In this document: positions 1 through 9,071 of the stretch, piece after piece
Layout of the letters: each line of letters opens with the position of its first letter
Position numbering within the stretch: the stretch's first letter is position 1
Assembly: GCF_040359615.1 (NCBI RefSeq)
Contig: NZ_CP132942.1
Location: forward strand, 4,092,001-4,156,000
DNA length: 64,000 nt
Direction: 5' to 3'
DNA from: Tunturibacter psychrotolerans
GTDB lineage: Bacteria; Acidobacteriota; Terriglobia; Terriglobales; Acidobacteriaceae
Translations under genes and position numbers: made by a program
Notes under the pieces: model-generated
The model's database searches: none
The model's input: only the letters and a program-made list of their open reading frames with translations
What the model was told of the DNA's origin: nothing

Positions 1-1041
1 CCCTTCCTCAAAAATCAGGCGTATTTTTACATTCCAAAAACCTTCAAGAATGCCTACGCCCAATCGTGGAACGTCGCCATACAACAGGGTTTCCGCGGAA
101 ATCTTTCCCTCCAACTCGCATACGTTGCAAATCACGGCACCGACATCTCCGGCGCTCAGAACATCAACAATCCCACTACCTTCGGTGGTGGGTCGGCCTC
201 TCAACCGGAGAACATCGCCTTCGGACGCACAGCGGCTACCAATCAATACTTCCTGCCGTTCTCCTCGAACTACCAATCGCTGCAGGCACAACTCACAAAG
301 CGTTTCTCAAACAGTCTGGCATTCACCTCTGCATTCACATGGGGTAAAGCCATGGGCTACATTTCAAATAATGTCTCTCCCGCAAACAGCCCGGATGATG
401 GCGGTCTCCTGTTCTACGCGAACCCGCACAAAAACTACGCGGTACTCGACTTCGACAGGACGCTGAACTACGAGCAGAGCTTCACCTACGAGCTGCCCTT
501 CGGCCGCGGCCATAACATGTTCAACTCAGGCGTTGCCAATGTCGCGCTCGGGGGATGGAAGATCTCGGGAATCATCTCCGTTCTCACTGGTCTTCCCTTC
601 TCCGTCCTGACCAACGGCGCAGGCCTCAACACTCCTGGTACAGCTCAAACGGCAAATCTGACGGGCACTTACCATGTCACTCACAAAGTTGGTGCGAACG
701 CTCACTGGTTCGACCCGACAGCATTCTCTATTCCTAGCGGCGTGAATGAGGGTAATACCGGAAGAAACCAGTTCCGCGGACCAGGTTACCTCCAGGACAA
801 CTTCTCACTATTCAAGAGCTTCAACATCTGGCGAGAAGCCACAATGGAAACGCGAATCGAAGCCTTTCAATTGAGTAACACGCCACAATTCGTTCTCGCC
901 TCAAACTTCGGCAACACAAATAACTGCTGCACAGCCGCTAGCTTCGGACAAGTCACGAACACTCTCGGCAGCGGCCAGGGCAGCGTAAACGGAGTTGGAG
1001 GAGGCCGATCGTTGCAAGCTTCAGTGCATTTCCTCTTCTAG
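1..1041 (+). CDS. TonB-dependent receptor, Oar-like, C-terminal part (partial)
   Basis: The frame is open from base 1, so the gene starts upstream of the window and only the last 346 residues are present. They look like the end of an outer-membrane beta-barrel: alternating aromatic and polar stretches, a typical barrel motif FDRTLNYEQSFTYELPFGRG, and the final residues SLQASVHFLF, with a C-terminal aromatic residue as needed for BAM insertion. The family (Oar-like receptors with a carboxypeptidase-regulatory-like N-terminus) is strongly expanded in Acidobacteriota and is usually assigned to uptake of large glycans or oligomers. A strong hairpin follows the stop codon. The exported sugar-processing proteins downstream suggest a carbohydrate ligand, which is inference. 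Substrate unknown. Confidence 0.85.
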   Translation, partial: PFLKNQAYFYIPKTFKNAYAQSWNVAIQQGFRGNLSLQLAYVANHGTDISGAQNINNPTTFGGGSASQPENIAFGRTAATNQYFLPFSSNYQSLQAQLTKRFSNSLAFTSAFTWGKAMGYISNNVSPANSPDDGGLLFYANPHKNYAVLDFDRTLNYEQSFTYELPFGRGHNMFNSGVANVALGGWKISGIISVLTGLPFSVLTNGAGLNTPGTAQTANLTGTYHVTHKVGANAHWFDPTAFSIPSGVNEGNTGRNQFRGPGYLQDNFSLFKSFNIWREATMETRIEAFQLSNTPQFVLASNFGNTNNCCTAASFGQVTNTLGSGQGSVNGVGGGRSLQASVHFLF

Positions 1042-1062
1042 CCTTGCTAGGCGAGACTCACT

Positions 1063-1093
1063 TGCCGGTCTCTGCGTCTAACAGAGACCGGCA
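1063..1093 (+). terminator. Perfect 12-bp hairpin after the first receptor
   Basis: TGCCGGTCTCTG (1063-1074) pairs perfectly with CAGAGACCGGCA (1082-1093) around a 7-base loop, 22 bases past the receptor stop codon. No good T tract follows (TCAAAAATAC), so it may be a weak intrinsic terminator or an mRNA 3'-end stabiliser. Confidence 0.6.
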
Positions 1094-1140
1094 TCAAAAA
1101 TACTTCAGTTCCACTGGAGTTACTTATTCATAGGAGCATC

Positions 1141-2115
1141 ATGGCAGGCGTCTCAAGACGAAATTTTCTCGTAGGAGCAGGAATCACTGCAGCAACCTGC
1201 GCAGCCCAACCTCTCTTCGGTCTTCCCACCGCAGCGCAGTCCCCCTTCAAAATCGCAGTCATCTCCGACGAAATCTCTCAGGACTTCGATCACGCCTGCT
1301 CCGTCATCGCGAACGACTTCGGCCTGCACTACGTCGAGCTACGCGAGATGTGGGGCAAGAACCTCCAGGCCGTATCCGACGCCGAGATCGCCGAAGCCCT
1401 CAAGATCCTCGCAAAGTACAACCTGCAGGTCACCGATATCGCTAGCCCTCTCTTCAAAGTCGACTGGCCCGGCGCACCCAAATCGCAATACGGCTCCAAG
1501 GGTGACATGCACGGAGCCGCCGAAACCGCCTACAAGCAGCAGGACGAAGTCCTCGCGCGCTCCATCTCCCTGGCCAAACAATTCAAGACTGACAAGATTC
1601 GGTGTTTTGACTTCTGGCGCCTCGATGACGTCACTCCCTACCGCGCGGCCATCAACGAAAAACTTCGCGCCACCGCCGAGATCGTCGGCCAGCAAGGTCT
1701 CCTCCTCGTCATCGAAAACGAATTCGCCTGCAACACCGCAACTGGCCGCGAGGCCGCGAAGACTCTCAATGCCATCCAGTCCCCGCACTTCGCTCTCAAC
1801 TGGGACGCAGGCAATGCCGTTATGCGCGGCGAGCTCGACGCCTTCCCAGCTGGCTGGGACGCGCTGCCAAAAAATCGCATCCATCACTGTCACTGCAAAA
1901 ATGCAGTCAAAGACGACACCGGCAAGATCGTCTGGTCCCCTGTCGACAAGGGCTACATCGACTGGACCGCACAGTTCCGCGCACTCAAGCAGGTCGGCTA
2001 TCGCGACGCCGTCTGCCTCGAAACACATTGGCGCGGAGCAGGCACGCCGGAAGCTTCAACACGAATCAGCTGGGCCGGCATGAAGCAGTGCCTGGTCAAC
2101 TCAGGCACCTTCTAA
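1141..2115 (+). CDS. Exported sugar phosphate isomerase/epimerase-like TIM-barrel protein
   Basis: 324 residues. The N-terminus is a Tat-type signal (SRRNFLVGAG followed by a hydrophobic stretch and AQP near residue 24). The body is an AP-endonuclease family 2/xylose-isomerase-like TIM barrel: the FKIAVISDEI start, LHYVELREMWGKN, VIENEFACNT, ALNWDAGNAV, HHCHCKNAV and CLETHWRG stretches are the usual beta-strand ends carrying Glu, Asp and His ligands for a divalent metal. Members isomerise or epimerise free or phosphorylated sugars or inositols; the substrate here is unknown. AGGAG at 1132-1136 supports the ATG. It is followed after 53 bases by a Gfo/Idh/MocA oxidoreductase and then another TIM barrel, a common acidobacterial trio for periplasmic sugar modification. 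Confidence 0.85.
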   Translation: MAGVSRRNFLVGAGITAATCAAQPLFGLPTAAQSPFKIAVISDEISQDFDHACSVIANDFGLHYVELREMWGKNLQAVSDAEIAEALKILAKYNLQVTDIASPLFKVDWPGAPKSQYGSKGDMHGAAETAYKQQDEVLARSISLAKQFKTDKIRCFDFWRLDDVTPYRAAINEKLRATAEIVGQQGLLLVIENEFACNTATGREAAKTLNAIQSPHFALNWDAGNAVMRGELDAFPAGWDALPKNRIHHCHCKNAVKDDTGKIVWSPVDKGYIDWTAQFRALKQVGYRDAVCLETHWRGAGTPEASTRISWAGMKQCLVNSGTF

Positions 2116-2168
2116 CCACCAGCTGATCCTTTCGGAACATCTGTGCGCTTCAATCAAGGGAGAAAAAT

Positions 2169-3491
2169 ATGATCACCAGACGTGAGTTTCTCGACACACT
2201 AGCCGTAGGAGCAGCGGGCCTTGCAGTCGGATCAACCGCCAAAAGCTACGCTCAGATCCTCGGCGCAAACGACCGCGTCAACTTTGCCGTCATCGGCGTT
2301 CGCAGCCGCGCCTATGCACACCTCTCCGCGCTCAAGGCGAACAAGAAAGATGCGCGCATCGCTTACGTCTGTGACGTAGACACGAACACCATGAAGAAGT
2401 TCGCTACCGACACCGAAAAGGAGATGGGCGAAGCTCCCGCAACCGATCAGGACTTTCGCCACATCCTCCAGAAGAAGGATGTCGATGCTATCACCATCGC
2501 CGCGCCCGACCACTGGCACACCCCCATGGCCATCGCAGGGCTGCAGGCCGGCAAACATGTCTATGTCGAAAAGCCCTGCAGCCATAACCCCGCCGAGGGC
2601 ATCATGCTAGTACAGGCTCAGCAGAAGTACGGAAAGCTCGTGCAGATGGGTACCCAGCAGCGCTCCTCCCCGCACACCATCGAGATTGTCGACAAGATTC
2701 ACAACGGCGCCATCGGGCGCGCCTACTTCGCGAAAGCCTGGTACAGCAACGTCAGAAAATCCATCGGTACCGGCAAGGAAGCACCCGTTCCTGCTCAGCT
2801 CGACTGGGACCTCTGGCAGGGCCCGGCGCCGCGCCAGCCCTATAAGGACAACCTGCAACCCTACAACTGGCACTGGTTCAAAATCTACGGCACCGGCGAG
2901 ACCCTCAACAATGGAACACATGAGATCGACGTCTGCCGTTGGGCCCTCGGTGTTGACCTGCCCAAGAGCGTAGCTTCCTCCGGCGGACGCTACCAGTTCC
3001 AGGACGATTGGCAGTTCTACGACACCCTTGTCACCAGCTTCAAATACGACGACAAAGTGATCACCTGGGAGGGCAAGAGCTGTCAGGGGATGAAATACTA
3101 CGGTCGCGACCGTGGATCCACCATCATGGGAACCACCGGCACCGTACTAGTCGACCGCGACGGCTACGAGATCTACGACCTCAAAGGAAACAAAACCAGC
3201 GAGTTGAAGGCAAACAAGGATCAAACCTCGTCCACCGACCTCACCGGACGCGACTCCATGACCGACGCCCACTTCGCGAACTTCATCGCCGGAATCCGCA
3301 AGGGAGAAAAACTCAACGCTCCCGTCTCGGTTGGCAACGTCGCCGTCACCATGCTGCAGCTCTCCAACATCGCCTGGGAGGTCAATCGCGAGCTACAACT
3401 CGACGCGACTGACGGCAAGGTACTTCATGACACGGAAGCCATGAAGGGATGGGGCCGCGACTACGAAAAAGGCTGGGCACCACACGTCTAG
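2169..3491 (+). CDS. Exported Gfo/Idh/MocA family oxidoreductase
   Basis: 440 residues. It opens with a Tat signal (MITRREFLDTLAVGAAGLAV, cleavage probably after SYAQ near residue 29). Next comes a Rossmann NAD(P)-binding domain (VNFAVIGVRSRAY; the usual GxGxxG is altered to GVRSRA), the family motif VYVEKPCSHN carrying the catalytic EKP lysine, and the C-terminal alpha/beta domain with GTHEIDVCRWALG. Proteins of this type with Tat signals oxidise or redox-isomerise sugars using a tightly bound cofactor in the periplasm. AAGGGAG just before the ATG is a good ribosome site. It sits between two TIM-barrel sugar-isomerase-like proteins on the same strand, so the three probably act on one substrate. 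Confidence 0.88.
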   Translation: MITRREFLDTLAVGAAGLAVGSTAKSYAQILGANDRVNFAVIGVRSRAYAHLSALKANKKDARIAYVCDVDTNTMKKFATDTEKEMGEAPATDQDFRHILQKKDVDAITIAAPDHWHTPMAIAGLQAGKHVYVEKPCSHNPAEGIMLVQAQQKYGKLVQMGTQQRSSPHTIEIVDKIHNGAIGRAYFAKAWYSNVRKSIGTGKEAPVPAQLDWDLWQGPAPRQPYKDNLQPYNWHWFKIYGTGETLNNGTHEIDVCRWALGVDLPKSVASSGGRYQFQDDWQFYDTLVTSFKYDDKVITWEGKSCQGMKYYGRDRGSTIMGTTGTVLVDRDGYEIYDLKGNKTSELKANKDQTSSTDLTGRDSMTDAHFANFIAGIRKGEKLNAPVSVGNVAVTMLQLSNIAWEVNRELQLDATDGKVLHDTEAMKGWGRDYEKGWAPHV

Positions 3492-3652
3492 TTCTCACAA
3501 CGCGATCTGCGGACCGCAACCGAACAGCGGTCCGCACCTCATCCCGCTCGACATCCATCGCGACGGATACATCGACAGGAAGCCTTCAATCGCCGATCCG
3601 CGACGATCACAATAGCAACGAATCCTTCAGAAAGCGCGAGTCAAGATCTCTC

Positions 3653-4531
3653 ATGACAAATAAGCCCTCACGTCGCAGTTTCGTTCAATCCGGCGCTTTC
3701 CTGGCCGCAGCAACTGTCGCTTCGAGTACCCTCCCTTCATCCGCCATGCAACCGTCGCCCGCCACCGGAGCGCCCTCGCCAATTCAGCTCGGGCTGGCCA
3801 GCTACACCTTCCGCAACTTCACGCGCGCACAGATGATTGGCTTCATGAAGCAGCTCAACGTCTCCGACCTGAACGTAAAAGACACCAAAGATCATCTGCC
3901 CATGGATCCAACCGAGGAGGCCAAGGCACTCGCAGACTACACCGCCGCCGGCATCAAACTCCACGCCGCCGGAGCCATCTACTTCACCAAGGACGACGAT
4001 GCCGACATCCGCAGCAAGTTCGAGTACTGCAAACGCGCAGGCATCTCGGTCATCGTCGCCGGCGATCCCGATCCTGCAACCCTTCCCCGCGTAGAGAAAT
4101 TCGTGAAGGAGTACGACATCCGCATCGCGATCCACAACCATGGCCCCGAAGACAAGCTATGGCACTCCCCTCTCGACATCCTCAAGTCCGTCAAAAATCT
4201 TGACCCGCGAATCGGCTGCTGCATCGATGTCGGGCACACTGTCCGTGCCGGCACAGACGTGGTCCAGGCCATCCACGAGGTCGGTCCGCGATTGTTCAAC
4301 GTCCACATGAAGGACCTCACCAACTTCCAGAGCAAAGAGAGCCAGGTCGCCGTAGGCGAGGGCATCATGCCGGTGAGAGGAATCTTCGAGGCCCTCATCA
4401 AAACCAAATACAAGGGCTTCGTCGATCTCGAATACGAAATACACGCTGACGACCCGATGCCCGGAGTCATAGCCAGCTTCGCTTACATGCGCGGCGTCCT
4501 GGCCGGAATGGGCTATCTAACCCACAGCTGA
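3653..4531 (+). CDS. Exported sugar phosphate isomerase/epimerase-like TIM-barrel protein
   Basis: 292 residues from the ATG at 3653. The frame is open further upstream, but that extension is arginine- and serine-rich and precedes the Tat-like signal (SRRSFVQSGAFLAAATVASS), so the internal ATG is preferred. TIM-barrel features are LASYTFRNFTRAQ, NVKDTKDHLP, IAIHNHGPED, CIDVGHTVRAG, FNVHMKDLT and FVDLEYEI: the His, Asp and Glu positions of the xylose-isomerase-like superfamily. It is distinct in sequence from the first TIM barrel at 1141-2115. Role inferred: sugar or inositol isomerisation with the neighbouring oxidoreductase. Confidence 0.82.
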   Translation: MTNKPSRRSFVQSGAFLAAATVASSTLPSSAMQPSPATGAPSPIQLGLASYTFRNFTRAQMIGFMKQLNVSDLNVKDTKDHLPMDPTEEAKALADYTAAGIKLHAAGAIYFTKDDDADIRSKFEYCKRAGISVIVAGDPDPATLPRVEKFVKEYDIRIAIHNHGPEDKLWHSPLDILKSVKNLDPRIGCCIDVGHTVRAGTDVVQAIHEVGPRLFNVHMKDLTNFQSKESQVAVGEGIMPVRGIFEALIKTKYKGFVDLEYEIHADDPMPGVIASFAYMRGVLAGMGYLTHS

Positions 4532-4689
4532 TCACACCTCCCGCCCCAAACCGAGCGGAGAGCTCGCCCTTTGATCATCCCCCTCAACCGGCGAGCCTTC
4601 GTCTTTCAATGTCGGCATTCGCACGAGAGTGTTATCCTGCCGCAGTCTGGCGCGATTGAGTTTGCGCGGTCAAGAAGAGGGGGCCGTAT

Positions 4690-5043
4690 TTGAACACGCT
4701 TGAGATCAAAGTCACGAAATACGGAGAAATCGAGGCGGTCGAGTTGAGCGGCCCACTAGTCCTCGGCATTCCGGTCAATAACCTGCGACAGAAGATAGAT
4801 AACCTGACTGCTCACGGAGCAAACCAGTTCGTCTTCAACCTCACCGGGGTCAACCGTATGGACTCAAGCGGCATCGGCCTTCTGGTGATGATCATGAGTT
4901 CGACCAAAGACGCTGGCGGAGCCTTAAAGCTTGTAAATCCATCGAAGCAGGTGACGCAGACTCTGAAGATGTGCAACCTCTTGCCCCTCTTTGAAGTATT
5001 TTCCGAAGAGCAACAGGCGATCTCCTCCTTCACAAAGTCCTGA
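4690..5043 (+). CDS. STAS-domain anti-anti-sigma factor
   Basis: 117 residues with a TTG start preceded by AGAGGGG (4675-4681). The whole protein is one STAS domain. VFNLTGVNRMDSSGIGLLVM contains the conserved DSSGIG with the serine that partner anti-sigma kinases phosphorylate in SpoIIAA/RsbV-type switches, followed by GGALKLVNPSKQV. No anti-sigma kinase gene lies next to it in this window. It appears monocistronic, and whether it controls the sugar genes nearby is unknown. Confidence 0.88.
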   Translation: MNTLEIKVTKYGEIEAVELSGPLVLGIPVNNLRQKIDNLTAHGANQFVFNLTGVNRMDSSGIGLLVMIMSSTKDAGGALKLVNPSKQVTQTLKMCNLLPLFEVFSEEQQAISSFTKS

Positions 5044-5170
5044 ACAAATCCTGCCCCGGCAACCTACGGCCGATTCATCCAGGCACAGGTTCCACATCTT
5101 TTGATGTGCCTACAACCGGCAAAGTCCAACCTTGACAGCCATTTGCAGACCCGCGCATAGTTCTGACGGT

Positions 5171-5240
5171 CAAACGTTTGCCTAATCCTCCCCGTGTCTC
5201 AGGCAAGCACCTCGACGGTGGAGCATCTCCCAAACGTTTC
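5171..5240. promoter_or_regulatory. Two CAAACGTTT sites upstream of a TonB-dependent receptor
   Basis: CAAACGTTTG at 5171-5180 is a perfect palindrome. CAAACGTTTC at 5231-5240 repeats it 60 bases later, and both are followed by a similar C-C-x-A-A-T-C context. A central AACGTT is typical of LacI-family operators. The pair ends 15 bases before the receptor start codon, so binding could block transcription or translation initiation. No LacI-family gene is present in the window. Confidence 0.5.
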
Positions 5241-5254
5241 CCCAATCAGGAGGC

Positions 5255-8200
5255 ATGATGCAACACTTTCGCGTCAGCAACATCACGAGGTCCCTGCGCT
5301 ACGTCCTGGGCCCGGCATTCGTCGCCATCATCTTCAGCCTGTGCGCAGTCTCCGCTCACGCACAATTCCGCGCGTCAATCCAGGGAACCGTCGCCGACTC
5401 TTCCGGCGCCGTCATCCCCGGCGCTACGCTCACCCTCACCGACACCGACACCAACCACCCCATCACCGCAGTCTCCAACGACAGCGGCGTCTATAACTTC
5501 AACGCGCTCCCACCCGACCACTACAACCTCACCGTAACCGCAAAGGGCTTCAAGCAACAGGTCATCCAGGACCTCCACATCATTCCTGAGCAGCCCAACT
5601 CAGTCAACGTAACCTTAGAACTCGGCGAGGCGACCACCAGCGTCACCGTCTCCGGCGACGCCCTTCCCGCGCTCGACACCGAGACTGCCTCCATCAACGG
5701 TACCGTCAGCAGCAATCAAATCCAGCACCTGCCCTCCTCTGGTCGCGACGTCTTCCAACTCGTACAACTCGCGCCCGGGGTCTTCGGGGACGGATCGCAG
5801 TCCTCCAACTCAAGCAACGGTAACCAGCTTCCCGGCACCGCAGGTCCTGGAGGAGCCAGCCGCGCTGCCGGTATCTTCCAAACCGAGAACGGTCCACAGG
5901 CCAACGCCAACGGCGGTCAGACCTCGACCAACGGCATCAACATCGATGGCATCAGCACAGTCAGCGCGGTCTGGGGCGGAACATCAGTCATCACTCCAAC
6001 CGAAGACTCCGTGGGCAGCCTTAAAGTCATCTCGAACGGATACGACGCGGAGGACGGCCGCTTCAGCGGCGCGCAGATTCAACTCACCTCAAAGACCGGC
6101 AGCAACCAGTTTCATGGCAGCTTCTTCTTCCGAGCCAGCCGTCCCGGCCTCAACGCCTATCAACGCTACAACGGTTCGGGCACATTCAACCCCGGCACCC
6201 CCTCCGAGCGTGGTCTCCTGCGAGATAGCGAGCGCGCGAACCAGATCGGCGGTAGCATCGGAGGCCCTATTCTGAAAGACAAGCTCTTCGCTTTTTTCGC
6301 TTACGAAACGCAACGCGACAACACCTCTCAGCCGGGCACAGGCTGGTATGAAACCTCTGCCTTTCAAGCCCTCGCTCCCGCAAACAGCATCGCCAAGACA
6401 TACCTTACCTTCCCGGGTTCTTCCGTAGTTGCGTCGTCGATGATCAATCAGACATGCACCGACGCTGGCCTCACCGAGGGTATGAACTGCCGCACCATCC
6501 CCGGACAAGGACTCAATATCGGCTCACCGCTCAACCAACCACTTGGCACCCAGGACCTCACCTGGCAGAGCACAACAAATCCCGGCTTCGGTGGCGGTCT
6601 CAGCGACGTAGCCGACATCGCATTCTTCAACACCATCAATCCGACAATACGCACCGCAAGCCAATACAACGGCCGCCTCGATGCAAACGTCACGAAGAAA
6701 GATCACATCGCGTTTGCAATCTACTGGGTCCCCCTGTCGATGACCAATCTCAATGGATCCGTTCGCACCTATAACCTCTTCAACCACGACCAGATCAATG
6801 AAGCATATTCTCTCGTCTGGAATCACATCTTCTCGCCGACATTCCTTAACGAAGCGCGAGCCAACGACGCGGGCTATCGATTTAATGAGGTAAGTTCAAA
6901 CCCACAGGCGCCCTTCGGCTTGCCCACCGGGATCATCGACAATCTCGGTAGCATCAGCCTCGGCACCTTCGGAGCAGGCGGGCCCTCCGACCTCAATCAA
7001 CACACATATACCTACAAAGACATAGCCACAAAGATCCTCGGCAATCACACCGTCAAGTTCGGGGGCGAGATAACACGGCTCTATTACCTCAACAATCCCA
7101 CCTACTCCGCTCGTCCGCTCTATAACTTCTACAACATCTGGGACTTTCTCAACGACGCTCCCCACAGCGAAGCTGGCAACTTCGACCCCGCCACAGGCAT
7201 TCCCACCACCAACCGTCAGGATACTCGCGAAGACCTCTATGGCTTCTTCATTCAGGACGACTGGAAGGTGAAACCCAATCTCACCTTAAACTTCGGACTT
7301 CGTTACTCCTACTTCGGACCATTTTCATCAAAGCAGAACAACATCGGGGTGGTTGTCCTTGGCACCGGGGCCAGCACCTACTCAGGCCTCACGGTTCGTC
7401 AGGGAGGCAACCTTACCAACGCCCAGAAGGGTAACTTCGGTCCGCAGTTCGGTTTCGCCTTTAGTCCCGACATGTTCCACGGCAAAGCTGTTGTTCGCGG
7501 AGGATACGGTCTGAACTATAACCAGTCCGAGATAGCCATCTCTGGCAACTCGGGGAACAATCCACCCTATATTCTCGGGGCCCAGTACAACAGCGCCAGT
7601 CCTACCGCCATTAACCCGCGAATCCTATACAACATCGCAAGCGATCCGCACTCGCTCTTCGGATACCCTCCGAATCCAAATGCCGTTGGAGGATTCAACT
7701 CTGTAAACCTTCCTATCGCAGGCGGAGCCTTTCTCTATGACTTCCAGGCCGACCAACCCACCATCTACACCCAGCACTACTCGCTCGATACCCAGATAGA
7801 CCTGGGCCACCAGTTCGTCGTGACGGCCGGATACCAGGGGAGCACGACACGTCATCTCATCCTTCAGACATTCCTTTATGTCAACGCATTCGCACTCGGT
7901 CAGCCGCAAAATCCCCTCGTGCAAAACGTTGACCGGTACGGCAACACCGGCAGTTCGAACAATAACTCCCTCTTAGTGGGTTTCAAACATCAGATGTCCC
8001 ATCAATTCATGTTCGATGCGGAATTCAACTACGCAAAGACCATGGATACAGGCTCCAGTCCCTTCTACATGGACCCCTACCCCTACCTGCCTTACCTCGC
8101 CTACGGCCGTTCCGACTTCAACTACGGCAAAGCCCTCAAAATCTACGGACTCTGGCAGCCGAAGTTCTTTCACGGAAACAGTTTTCTCTCGAAGGTCGTC

Positions 8201-8746
8201 GACGGCTGGTCACTCAGCGGCATATTCAACCTGCACACGGGCTTCCCCTTCACCCCAACCTATAACGTCCCTGGCGGCAATCTCTACTACGCCGCCAGCG
8301 GATATTCCACACTCCGTCCCGCCTTCTATAACGGAGGCGCCGGAAACAACACCGGCAACGACGCCTTCGAGAACGGCAAGCCGAACTTGAACTTCCCCAA
8401 CGCGGGCCCGACCCAGCCTTACTTCGCGCTACCCACCACGGGCATTCCAACCACAGGAACTACCTATGCCCTGCCCCAGCTTCCCTACGTCGCCCGCAAC
8501 TCCTTCACCGGCCCCGGATATAAGGATGTCGATGCGACCCTCGCCAAGTCCTTCGGTCTTCCAAAAGCACGCATCATCGGAGAAGACGCCAACATCGAGT
8601 TTCGAATCGACACCTTCAATCTCTTCAACAACATCAACCTGACCCCCAGCTCCCTGGTCACCAACTTCCAACTTCCAAACTTCGGGCAGGCTCAGAACGG
8701 CCTCTCCGGTCGCATCGTCAATATGCAGGCGCGTTTCAGCTTCTAA
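5255..8746 (+). CDS. TonB-dependent receptor, Oar-like, with carboxypeptidase-regulatory-like domain
   Basis: 1163 residues, complete. AGGAGG at 5249-5254 abuts the start region. A signal peptide ends near residue 37 (VSAHAQ). Residues about 38-135 form a carboxypeptidase-regulatory-like beta sandwich (GTVADSSGAVIPGATLTLTD, then GVYNFNALPPDHYNLTV). Residues about 140-260 are the plug (VSSNQIQHLPSSGRDVFQLV, TSTNGINIDGISTVSA), and the rest is a long beta-barrel ending MQARFSF. The family acts in the outer membrane, taking energy from TonB-ExbBD to import bulky substrates. The exported sugar enzymes upstream and two GH39 hydrolases downstream suggest a plant-type glycan or its oligomers, which is inference. 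Paired CAAACGTTT sites lie upstream and a perfect hairpin follows. Confidence 0.9.
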   Translation: MMQHFRVSNITRSLRYVLGPAFVAIIFSLCAVSAHAQFRASIQGTVADSSGAVIPGATLTLTDTDTNHPITAVSNDSGVYNFNALPPDHYNLTVTAKGFKQQVIQDLHIIPEQPNSVNVTLELGEATTSVTVSGDALPALDTETASINGTVSSNQIQHLPSSGRDVFQLVQLAPGVFGDGSQSSNSSNGNQLPGTAGPGGASRAAGIFQTENGPQANANGGQTSTNGINIDGISTVSAVWGGTSVITPTEDSVGSLKVISNGYDAEDGRFSGAQIQLTSKTGSNQFHGSFFFRASRPGLNAYQRYNGSGTFNPGTPSERGLLRDSERANQIGGSIGGPILKDKLFAFFAYETQRDNTSQPGTGWYETSAFQALAPANSIAKTYLTFPGSSVVASSMINQTCTDAGLTEGMNCRTIPGQGLNIGSPLNQPLGTQDLTWQSTTNPGFGGGLSDVADIAFFNTINPTIRTASQYNGRLDANVTKKDHIAFAIYWVPLSMTNLNGSVRTYNLFNHDQINEAYSLVWNHIFSPTFLNEARANDAGYRFNEVSSNPQAPFGLPTGIIDNLGSISLGTFGAGGPSDLNQHTYTYKDIATKILGNHTVKFGGEITRLYYLNNPTYSARPLYNFYNIWDFLNDAPHSEAGNFDPATGIPTTNRQDTREDLYGFFIQDDWKVKPNLTLNFGLRYSYFGPFSSKQNNIGVVVLGTGASTYSGLTVRQGGNLTNAQKGNFGPQFGFAFSPDMFHGKAVVRGGYGLNYNQSEIAISGNSGNNPPYILGAQYNSASPTAINPRILYNIASDPHSLFGYPPNPNAVGGFNSVNLPIAGGAFLYDFQADQPTIYTQHYSLDTQIDLGHQFVVTAGYQGSTTRHLILQTFLYVNAFALGQPQNPLVQNVDRYGNTGSSNNNSLLVGFKHQMSHQFMFDAEFNYAKTMDTGSSPFYMDPYPYLPYLAYGRSDFNYGKALKIYGLWQPKFFHGNSFLSKVVDGWSLSGIFNLHTGFPFTPTYNVPGGNLYYAASGYSTLRPAFYNGGAGNNTGNDAFENGKPNLNFPNAGPTQPYFALPTTGIPTTGTTYALPQLPYVARNSFTGPGYKDVDATLAKSFGLPKARIIGEDANIEFRIDTFNLFNNINLTPSSLVTNFQLPNFGQAQNGLSGRIVNMQARFSF

Positions 8747-8770
8747 CTCGCTGCCTGCTCTCACTCGAAA

Positions 8771-8796
8771 GAGGATGCTTCTCCGGAAGCATCCTC
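8771..8796 (+). terminator. Perfect 11-bp hairpin after the receptor gene
   Basis: GAGGATGCTTC (8771-8781) pairs with GAAGCATCCTC (8786-8796) around a TCCG tetraloop, 24 bases after the receptor stop. The bases that follow (TCTCGTATAC) give only a weak T tract. Confidence 0.65.
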
Positions 8797-8998
8797 TCTC
8801 GTATACGCTGTCAATGACTACGTCGCACGCAAACCAATCTTGCACCATCCAGATCGAAGACCGGTGCGCTTCTGCCCTTCAGAAAAAAGCCGCTGCCTCA
8901 TTTATGGTGCACATTTTACGGCCATATTTTTTTACCGCCCAAAACTCGAAAACCCGCGCCAGTACTGCCTCCGCACCACAAGAAGCGATGTCAATTCA

Positions 8999-9014
8999 CC
9001 ACGTTTCACCACCA
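8999..9014 (-). repeat. Copy of a CAC-rich dispersed repeat core
   Basis: CCACGTTTCACCACCA at 8999-9014 is identical to the reverse complement of 29573-29588. In both places it is followed by more CACCA/CCACC triplets in a noncoding gap, so this is probably a member of a dispersed intergenic repeat family. Only these two copies were seen in the window. Confidence 0.5.
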
Positions 9015-9071
9015 GAAAACCATGGTGTAACCACCAAATCACCACAAGCTGCAACACCTAAGGGGTTTTCC

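Larger units (their letters stand above)
8747..9071. other. Intergenic region between receptor and GH39 gene
   Basis: This gap holds a terminator hairpin at its left end, a T-rich stretch (around 8927-8936), and a CAC-rich segment (8993-9050) with a 16-base sequence that recurs inverted near 29580. A reading frame is open from 8775 into the downstream hydrolase, but it overlaps the hairpin and lies before a clear signal peptide, so it is not treated as coding. Confidence 0.5.

Noticed and set aside
8775..9071. N-terminal extension of the first GH39 protein by 99 codons
   Set aside because: It starts inside a terminator hairpin and precedes a perfect signal peptide with its own ribosome site at 9072.
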